64,000 nt of DNA from Leptospira sanjuanensis (GTDB taxonomy: Bacteria > Spirochaetota > Leptospiria > Leptospirales > Leptospiraceae): positions 2,266,501 through 2,330,500 of the forward strand of contig NZ_JAIZBH010000001.1 in the NCBI RefSeq assembly GCF_022267375.1, in the 5' to 3' direction. This document shows positions 54,715 through 64,000 of the stretch, piece by piece; within the stretch, counting starts at the first letter, position 1; every line of letters begins with the position of its first letter. Under the pieces are notes generated by a model that worked only from the letters and a program-made list of their open reading frames with translations, was not told the origin of the DNA and did no database searches. Made by a program: the position numbers and the translations under genes.

Positions 54715-55863
54715 ATGATGAAATCATACAGATCCAGTTTCAAACTTCTCGCGTTTTTTCTCTGTTTCGCAATCCTTTCCTCTTGTTCCAATCTCTCTTG
54801 GGAAAAGGTGAAGGAGAAACTGAACCTCGCCAAAAAGAAAAGCATGGCCGAGGAGATCCTCGAAGGACTCACGCTCGCATTTTGGGGAGAATTCAATCAT
54901 GAGCTTTATAAATTCGTTCCCGTTCCTTTGATCGTCATCAAAGGACAGATCACAGCGGATCAGTTCGCGGTCGCAACTCCCGAACTCAAGGAAGGAAAAC
55001 CGAAAATCATTCTGATTCATGGCTGGGATTTTAAGGAAAAGAGCTTCAACCCACCGACCGATAAGTTTACGAAGGTGAGCAATCTTAGAAGCACTTGGGA
55101 CGACGCGTTGGAAATGTATTCGCAGAATCTTTCCGGTGTTCAATCCTCTTACGAATTGTATACGTTCACGTATCGCACGTCCGATTATGTGGAAAGCAAC
55201 GGTAAAAGACTGATTGATCGACTCAATACGGTCTTCACTTCGGAAGACAAGGTGATTCTGCTCGCTCATTCTATGGGCGGATTGGTGAGTCGCTCTGCCC
55301 TTTATCATACGAACAACACGAAGGACGTGATCGATTTTATCGTTACGTTAGGCACTCCTTATATGGGTTCTCCCTTCGCTTCTTCCAGTTATCAAGGAAA
55401 CTTCGGCACAATCGGTGAACTCATCGGATTTATGACGGGTACGGACGGAGGAAAGGATCTCGCTTATACGAACGCATTGGGAGCTTCGTATCAAGTTCCT
55501 TCTCCGAGCGAAGCGATCAGCGGAGCGCGAAACGCGTATCTCGAACGGTTACTTGCGGAATCGTCCAAGGACGGAAGAGTGACCGCGTTTTACGGGGAAA
55601 TGAGCGTTTGCAACGGACATCCGGGTTCCGAAGCGGTTTACAACATCGCCTGCAATATTCTTTCGAACGGAAGTCCGAGCTTTGCGAACAAAAGCGACGG
55701 AATTGTGACCTCGACGAGCGGAAAGATGTCCAACAAGATCGCTGCGGGAAAACAGATTTCCAAAGATTTCGACCACGCGCAGCTTTCCTTCCGCAATCAC
55801 GTGGATAACACTTCGAGAAACACGTTTTTCAACCAAGTGATGACCGTCATCAACGCGTTGTAA
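54715..55863 (+). CDS. Lipase-like alpha/beta hydrolase lipoprotein
   Basis: A 382-residue protein from the ATG pair at 54715 with a signal peptide and lipobox AILSSC (Cys24). It has an N-terminal amphipathic helix (WEKVKEKLNLAKKKS), then an alpha/beta-hydrolase domain: IILIHGWDFK, the nucleophile elbow LAHSMGGLVSRSA with Ser186, and a later Asp and His (FVNKSDGIVTS region; DFDHAQLSFRNH). The GHSMGG-type elbow with LGTPYMGSP is typical of triacylglycerol lipases and esterases. It is probably anchored to the envelope and may act on host or bacterial lipids. Confidence 0.8.
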   Translation: MMKSYRSSFKLLAFFLCFAILSSCSNLSWEKVKEKLNLAKKKSMAEEILEGLTLAFWGEFNHELYKFVPVPLIVIKGQITADQFAVATPELKEGKPKIILIHGWDFKEKSFNPPTDKFTKVSNLRSTWDDALEMYSQNLSGVQSSYELYTFTYRTSDYVESNGKRLIDRLNTVFTSEDKVILLAHSMGGLVSRSALYHTNNTKDVIDFIVTLGTPYMGSPFASSSYQGNFGTIGELIGFMTGTDGGKDLAYTNALGASYQVPSPSEAISGARNAYLERLLAESSKDGRVTAFYGEMSVCNGHPGSEAVYNIACNILSNGSPSFANKSDGIVTSTSGKMSNKIAAGKQISKDFDHAQLSFRNHVDNTSRNTFFNQVMTVINAL

Positions 55864-55935
55864 TCTTTTAAGGTTTTGGCATCCAAATTATAGAGTAACC
55901 GGAAATCCGGAGGGAAATCTTTTATATTCGTATCT

Positions 55936-56919
55936 ATGCCCGGATTCGAATTTAGATACCAAAAATTCCAAAAGCTTTTTTACCTCTTTCCATGGTTCGC
56001 TTTATCTTTCCTATTCCGATGTGCCGAAGCGAAGCCGTTTTCGCTCGACGCATCCCAAAACGGTCTTTTCTTCAATCTTATGATTTCAGAAAACAGCAGG
56101 ATTCTCGCCGAATCCGTACCAACGACTCGTTTGGAAGTAATCGAAGGGGAAAATAGAAATTTAGAAGTCGAGGTGACTTTCTCAAATCCCGGTGAAACAT
56201 TGTATTTAATTTCGGAGGATGCGGCAACTCCATTTGCTTCCTTTCCGAGTCAAGTCAACGAGAGCTCGTCCAAAATCCGAATTGCGATTGCCGTTCACGC
56301 CGATGATAACTGCGAGGAGGAAGAACGATCCATTCTGATTCAGAACTCGCAAAAGAGAACGATCCAGAGATTAAAACTTGTGATCCGCGAAATCGACAAA
56401 TGTCTTTTTTTCGCGAATAACGGGGGAAACGATTTTACGGGAAATCTCGGCGGAATCGCTGGAGCCGATCAGATTTGCGCCTCCTCGAAAAGCGAATTTC
56501 TACCGGGAAGTTCGTCCGAATACAAAGCGGTATTGTTTTCCATGGCCGCCCCGCAGCGAAAATCGGGGAATATGGTCGCAGCCAGCTTCGATTGGCCTGT
56601 TGCAAAAAATCAACGATATTACTTTCACAGTAACGATGTAAATCGTTCGCAGTTTTTCTTTCAGACCGCAGTTGAAAGCAGAGTTGGAGACAATGGTGGA
56701 ATTTTCAATCTTCCTTCCGGTTCCAGTCTTCCGGCTCAGATCCTTCCGGGAATGCCCGTGTTTTGGACGGGCTTTGAAACCACATTCAGCAATGGAAGCA
56801 CGTGCAACGGCTGGCGTTCCTCCGACGGGGACGACATCGGACTTTCCATGAATTCCAACTTCAACGAAATAACCGGGAATTGCGCTGATCGCAAAAAGAT
56901 TCTCTGCGTAAGAATATAA
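55936..56919 (+). CDS. DUF1554 lipoprotein-like protein
   Basis: A 327-residue protein with an N-terminal hydrophobic stretch ending LSFLFRC, a weak lipobox with Cys29. Residues about 150-327 are a DUF1554-like domain: LFFANNGGNDFTGNLGGIAGADQIC, then SSEYKAVLF, and the closing NGWRSSDGDDIG and NCADRKKILCVRI. DUF1554 resembles C-type-lectin-like/endostatin folds and is expanded in pathogenic Leptospira, where members are thought to be surface proteins. The precise function is unknown. Separated from the lipase-like gene by 72 bases. Confidence 0.8.
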   Translation: MPGFEFRYQKFQKLFYLFPWFALSFLFRCAEAKPFSLDASQNGLFFNLMISENSRILAESVPTTRLEVIEGENRNLEVEVTFSNPGETLYLISEDAATPFASFPSQVNESSSKIRIAIAVHADDNCEEEERSILIQNSQKRTIQRLKLVIREIDKCLFFANNGGNDFTGNLGGIAGADQICASSKSEFLPGSSSEYKAVLFSMAAPQRKSGNMVAASFDWPVAKNQRYYFHSNDVNRSQFFFQTAVESRVGDNGGIFNLPSGSSLPAQILPGMPVFWTGFETTFSNGSTCNGWRSSDGDDIGLSMNSNFNEITGNCADRKKILCVRI

Positions 56920-57017
56920 TATTTTTCTTATATATTATTATTTAAAAGAATCCGATCGGCGTTTTTTGAAAAAGTTTGAAAGTTGAATCCGATATTCCGC
57001 GGACAATGCGAATCGAT

Positions 57018-57784
57018 TTATTCCAGCCGAACGGCGATTCCCATTTCTTGCATTGCGCTTTTTGTTTCGCGGATGGAATATTCTCCAAAGTGAAAGATGG
57101 AAGCGGCAAGAACGGCGTCCGCTTTTCCGCGGAGAATCGCTTCCACCATGTGCTCCGGATTTCCGGCGCCTCCCGAAGCGATGATCGGAATTTCCAAAGC
57201 GGAAGAAAACGTTTTTAAAAGATTGATATCGAATCCGTTTCGAGTTCCGTCCCGATCCATGGAGGTCAGAAGAATTTCCCCCGCTCCTTTCGCTGCGGCT
57301 TCCTGAGCCCAATCAAGAGCCTCTCTTCCGGTTTCTGTTCTTCCGCCGTGAAGGAAAATTTCGTAACGATCGCGTTCTTTGTGGAACTTTACGTCGATCG
57401 CACATACGATGCACTGCGATCCGTAGATCTCGGAAGATTCTCGGAGTAATTCGGGATTTTGAAACGCGGCGGTGTTGATCGAAACCTTATCGGCTCCTTT
57501 TTCCAAAACGGCGCGCACATCCGCGACGGTTCTAATTCCGCCGCCGACCGTAAAAGGAATGAAGATTTTTTCCGCAATTCTTTCCACGAGATGCAGAAGG
57601 ATTTCCCTTCGATCGGAGGAAGCGGTAATGTCCAAAAAGCAGAGTTCGTCCGCCAAATTTTCTTCGTAGATCGCCGCTGATTCCACAGGATCGCCCGCGT
57701 CCACGAGATTGACAAAGTTCACTCCCTTGACTACTCGTCCGTCCTTGATGTCCAGACAGGGAATGACTCTTGCCGTTAAATTGC

Positions 57785-57788
<4 letters not shown>
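57018..57788 (-). CDS. hisF: Imidazole glycerol phosphate synthase cyclase subunit
   Basis: A 256-residue (beta/alpha)8-barrel that, with HisH, makes imidazole glycerol phosphate and AICAR in histidine biosynthesis. The catalytic Asp residues are visible in [13 protein letters not shown] and CAIDVKFHK, and the phosphate-binding loops in [10 protein letters not shown] and [11 protein letters not shown]. Its ATG overlaps the gatA stop by 4 bases, so it is translated with gatCA. It is separated from other his genes, with no hisH nearby. Confidence 0.95.
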
Positions 57789-59535
<1,747 letters not shown>

Positions 59536-59561
59536 GATTCTCCCCTTAGGGTCAGAGTGTT

Positions 59562-60977
<1,416 letters not shown>

Positions 60978-60978
60978 A

Positions 60979-63969
60979 TCAAGGGTTCTCCGATGTGATT
61001 CCAGCGCGGTCTCCGGCTTGGAACGGACGTTTTCTGAAACGGAACAGACGGACTCTTGTCAGTTCCGAAGAATCCTGTTGACCCAAAGAGAAGTCGGTGA
61101 TTGAAATCGAAAAGAACACAGACTGATCGTAAAAGGAAACAAGTCCGTCCGTTCTTCCTCCCGGAACCGCACGCAAATCCATGCTGTAACCGAGACGGAA
61201 GTTCGCCGTATGAAGATTGTATTTGATCGTCCCCATAAAACGGTTGATATTGAGCGCCGTGTTCTGTCTCGCTCCGTTTCCGTTGACCCCGGTTCCGTCG
61301 ATCAAATCCCTTTGCAAATTGGTCCGATCCAAGTTGATCGATGCTACCGAAGTAGTCGGATCGTTTCCATAATAGAACGTATCGTACGTATTTCCAACCT
61401 GATTCGTATATCTCCAAGGTTGACTAACCCTCGAATCGAGTTCCGCTTCGATTCCCAAATGTCTGGTAAAATCCACATTCGCCTTAACGAACACGCGATA
61501 ACCGTCCAAGATGGGACTGTTGTACACGTGATACCAGGTTCCCCCGAGTTCCAATTCCCGGATCAAACGAATGAACGGAAGCGTAAATCCCCCCATCTTG
61601 TACGAAGCGGTAAAGCTGTTGGAAAGAGGTTTCGCTTTCGGATTGTGGTGAACGTAGTCGTTGTTGATGAAAAGTCCGGAGTAAAAGCTTCTTTTCTTTT
61701 CTAAGAGAGAGGCTCGTTTCGGTCGAAACCCGTCCAAGAAGTCGAAGTAACCGGAAAAACGCGCCACCGTAAAATACCAGCGTTCCGCGTCCGTAGGCTG
61801 CGGTTTGTATTCCGGAGAAAAGTTCCGAAGGTCGCGGATCGTGCGGATCGAGATTTCGAAATTCTCCAGAGCGTAACTTTCCAAAGAAAGTTCGAGTTCG
61901 TGTTGTCTCGTTTTGGCGAGAATCGGGTCCTGCAGTTCCGGTTTATACGCTTCGAGTTTTCGGTACGTCGCATTAAAAAAGATCAATGGAATCCCGAACC
62001 GCAGGTTGGAGGAAGTTCGTACGTATTCGTACGATTCGCGAGCGAGATAACGTTCGAGAGAAGTGAACGAATTATCCGTAACTCCCGTGACGGCCGCGTT
62101 GTTTCGGCTCGTCGCGGATTGTTTTTTCGCTCCGATAAACGTGTTCGGAGTAAAGGTAAGATAACTTCCTAGGTTGAGAGTGGTTCGTAAACCAGATTCA
62201 CCCTGCGTGAAATATTGAGTCCGTAAAACGTTCTCCCTGTAATTTCCCCAAGGATCCTGATACGAACCGTCTAAAGTCGGGATCTGCAGATTCTCGCGCG
62301 TGGGAACGCCGTAATATCTGAGAATCATGTTATTCAAATATACGTCCCAATACACGGCCGAGTTGAAATACGGAATCCTTCCGATTTCGGAAGAGTTTCG
62401 GATCGTAGTCGTAGGCAATACGTCCACGGTCGGAAAATATCCGGACTTATCCGCCGGATTGAGAATGTAATACAGAAGGTTCCGCTTCATTCCCACGTTG
62501 ATGGAAAGATCGCCCCGGTTTTCGGTGTAATCGAACTTCCATTCGAGAGTGTTTCGGATAAAACCGAGGCGAACGTTTCTCGCGGTATAAAGCGACTGAA
62601 GAGTGTTCGCGGGTTCGTATCGGTTTCCGTATTCGTATTCAAAAAGTCTGTTGGAGTAATTCTCGTATTGAAAACTGAGGTTTCGCGTAACGTCTTTTTC
62701 CGTGTTGTGGAATTTGGAATTCAACATGATTCTTCCTTTCCACCAAGGTTCCGTGTCCTGCCCGATTCGGCGAAGAGGTGCGTTTGGATCAGCGGAAAAC
62801 AACGCTCCTTTGTCCACTTGATTGGTTACCGCGGTCGTTCCGATTCCGAAGTTGTGAAACCGATCCTCGTACGCACCGGAGATCTGATAATTTCTATGAT
62901 TCGCATAAGCGACATCGATCAAATAATTCAACGCCGGACTTTGTTTCCACATTTCCAAGTGAAACGCTTGTCCGGTCTTTTCGTAAAAATCGGCACGGAC
63001 CTTGTAACCCATCGGTGCGAATGCAAAGGAAGGCATAACGGACCACTGATAGGAGTTCTGCAGGAACAAACCTTGCGTATTGTTCTTACCGGCTTGGGTG
63101 ATCCATCCGTTTCCTAAGTTGCTGTTGTAAAGAAAAGGAAGCCAGAGAACGGTCGTACCTCCGACCTGGTAACGCACGTTCGTCGCCATTACGGTTTTAT
63201 CGTCGTAGATATAAAGACGGTTTACCTTAAAGGAATAATGGGGTTTTTCCGCGTTACAAATCGTAAAGTATCCCATCTCCAAAGCGTAACGTTTGTCGTC
63301 CAGCTTCTTCAGTTTTTCTCCGATAAAGTGAGCCGGCGCAAACGTTCCCTTCGTTTTATACACGACCCCTTTTTCCAAACGGAAATCATAGATGAACTTA
63401 TCCCCTTCCACGATCGCACGACCGTCTTTGTAGATAATTCCGCCTTCCGCGTAGATCTCCTGACGTTCGCTGTCCACGGTGATCGTTTCGGCTTCGATCG
63501 AGCCGGAACGGAGTTTCAGACGAACTCGGCCTCGTAAAACAAGAACGCCCGACTTATTCTTATCCACCTGGAGAAGTTCTCCTTCCGACGCGTTTTCGAT
63601 CGAAATCGGAAGCGCTTTTTTCTGTTGAGGCAACGCCGACAACGGATCCGCGGCAACGGGAAGGGATTCTTCCAAAGCCGCGCGAAGACGTTTTCTTCTG
63701 CTGAACAGCGAACCGTCTCTTGTTAAACCGAGGGATAATAAAAGATCGTCCACTTCCCTGTCCGGAAGCGTATCGATGGACTTACCGAGAAGTCGGTTCT
63801 TGGCTCTCAGGATCGCGAGTTTCTTATCGTCTCCGAGAGAAGAAGAAGGGCCTTGTTCCGGAGTTCCCGCCCCGCCCGTGATAAACCGGAGCATCTGTTC
63901 TTCCGTCTGCGCAAAGATCGGCGCCCCGAGCAACATCAAAAACAGAATTAGAGTTATACGGAGGCGCAT
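60979..63969 (-). CDS. lptD: LptD-like outer-membrane LPS-assembly protein
   Basis: A 996-residue protein with a signal peptide ([20 protein letters not shown]). Residues about 130-230 form an LptA/OstA-like domain ([30 protein letters not shown]), and the long C-terminal part is a beta-barrel region with regular aromatic-ended strands. This is the architecture of LptD, which with LptE inserts LPS in the outer membrane. The gene's partner is a glycan-initiating transferase, consistent with an envelope-assembly unit. The start at 63969 lies close to the window edge. The barrel is larger than E. coli LptD (784 residues). Confidence 0.88.
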   Translation of the reverse strand: MRLRITLILFLMLLGAPIFAQTEEQMLRFITGGAGTPEQGPSSSLGDDKKLAILRAKNRLLGKSIDTLPDREVDDLLLSLGLTRDGSLFSRRKRLRAALEESLPVAADPLSALPQQKKALPISIENASEGELLQVDKNKSGVLVLRGRVRLKLRSGSIEAETITVDSERQEIYAEGGIIYKDGRAIVEGDKFIYDFRLEKGVVYKTKGTFAPAHFIGEKLKKLDDKRYALEMGYFTICNAEKPHYSFKVNRLYIYDDKTVMATNVRYQVGGTTVLWLPFLYNSNLGNGWITQAGKNNTQGLFLQNSYQWSVMPSFAFAPMGYKVRADFYEKTGQAFHLEMWKQSPALNYLIDVAYANHRNYQISGAYEDRFHNFGIGTTAVTNQVDKGALFSADPNAPLRRIGQDTEPWWKGRIMLNSKFHNTEKDVTRNLSFQYENYSNRLFEYEYGNRYEPANTLQSLYTARNVRLGFIRNTLEWKFDYTENRGDLSINVGMKRNLLYYILNPADKSGYFPTVDVLPTTTIRNSSEIGRIPYFNSAVYWDVYLNNMILRYYGVPTRENLQIPTLDGSYQDPWGNYRENVLRTQYFTQGESGLRTTLNLGSYLTFTPNTFIGAKKQSATSRNNAAVTGVTDNSFTSLERYLARESYEYVRTSSNLRFGIPLIFFNATYRKLEAYKPELQDPILAKTRQHELELSLESYALENFEISIRTIRDLRNFSPEYKPQPTDAERWYFTVARFSGYFDFLDGFRPKRASLLEKKRSFYSGLFINNDYVHHNPKAKPLSNSFTASYKMGGFTLPFIRLIRELELGGTWYHVYNSPILDGYRVFVKANVDFTRHLGIEAELDSRVSQPWRYTNQVGNTYDTFYYGNDPTTSVASINLDRTNLQRDLIDGTGVNGNGARQNTALNINRFMGTIKYNLHTANFRLGYSMDLRAVPGGRTDGLVSFYDQSVFFSISITDFSLGQQDSSELTRVRLFRFRKRPFQAGDRAGITSENP

Positions 63970-64000
63970 TCCGAGTACCGGTGTCAGATTATTCTCGTGA

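Overview
The window looks like chromosomal DNA of a Leptospira species, probably from the pathogenic clade. The evidence is the large number of predicted lipoproteins with spirochaete-style lipoboxes, a DUF1554 protein, an LptD-type outer-membrane protein, a split set of housekeeping genes with little operon clustering, and intergenic palindromes of the TGTGGGAACTCCTACA type. Most coding DNA appears by eye to be in the mid-40s percent G+C, higher than L. interrogans, so a higher-GC pathogenic species is likely. All family assignments come from reading the sequence; no database search was run.

Layout. 1-1.1 kb: thioredoxin reductase behind a 15-bp palindrome. 1.1-5.5 kb: an AT-richer minus-strand run of seven overlapping or closely spaced genes for small lipoproteins, a membrane protein and a secreted SGNH hydrolase; this is the most accessory-looking part. 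5.7-11.3 kb: a secreted protein with two glycogen-binding-like domains, a membrane-anchored protein, and divergently a 1236-residue acidic/TPR protein. 11.5-17.2 kb: serA, a thioesterase and several lipoprotein or envelope genes. 17.5-24 kb: an overlapping hydrolase/DUF309/aldo-keto reductase cluster, then sdhCAB. 24.3-29.2 kb: an NTF2-like protein, a D-cysteine desulfhydrase-like enzyme, lepA and a membrane protein, separated by repeat-rich gaps. 29.6-34.5 kb: eno, an ftsB-like gene, clpP, a YheT hydrolase, DUF4416 and a lipoprotein. 34.7-39.1 kb: a CTP-dependent kinase-like membrane protein with a STAS protein, then a SurA-like lipoprotein and a tandem-HTH regulator. 39.3-46.8 kb: clpB, an NSS symporter with a 41-residue MetS-like partner, and dinG. 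47-50.3 kb: two hypotheticals and asnS with a 64-bp tandem repeat. 50.4-56.9 kb: folD, an esterase-like protein, cysS, a TrmH methyltransferase that appears to start at AUA, a lipase-like lipoprotein and DUF1554. 57-64 kb: hisF, gatA, gatC, a sugar transferase and lptD on the minus strand.

The points I would look at first are: the lipoprotein/SGNH island with its embedded tRNA-3'-end-like fragment; the three related dispersed intergenic elements (16-bp palindromes, composite hairpin elements, and the 64-bp and 101-bp tandem arrays that share one core); the AUA-start methyltransferase; the unannotated-size MetS-like ORF; and two proteins that lack an expected functional residue (the AXE1-like esterase and the STAS protein).
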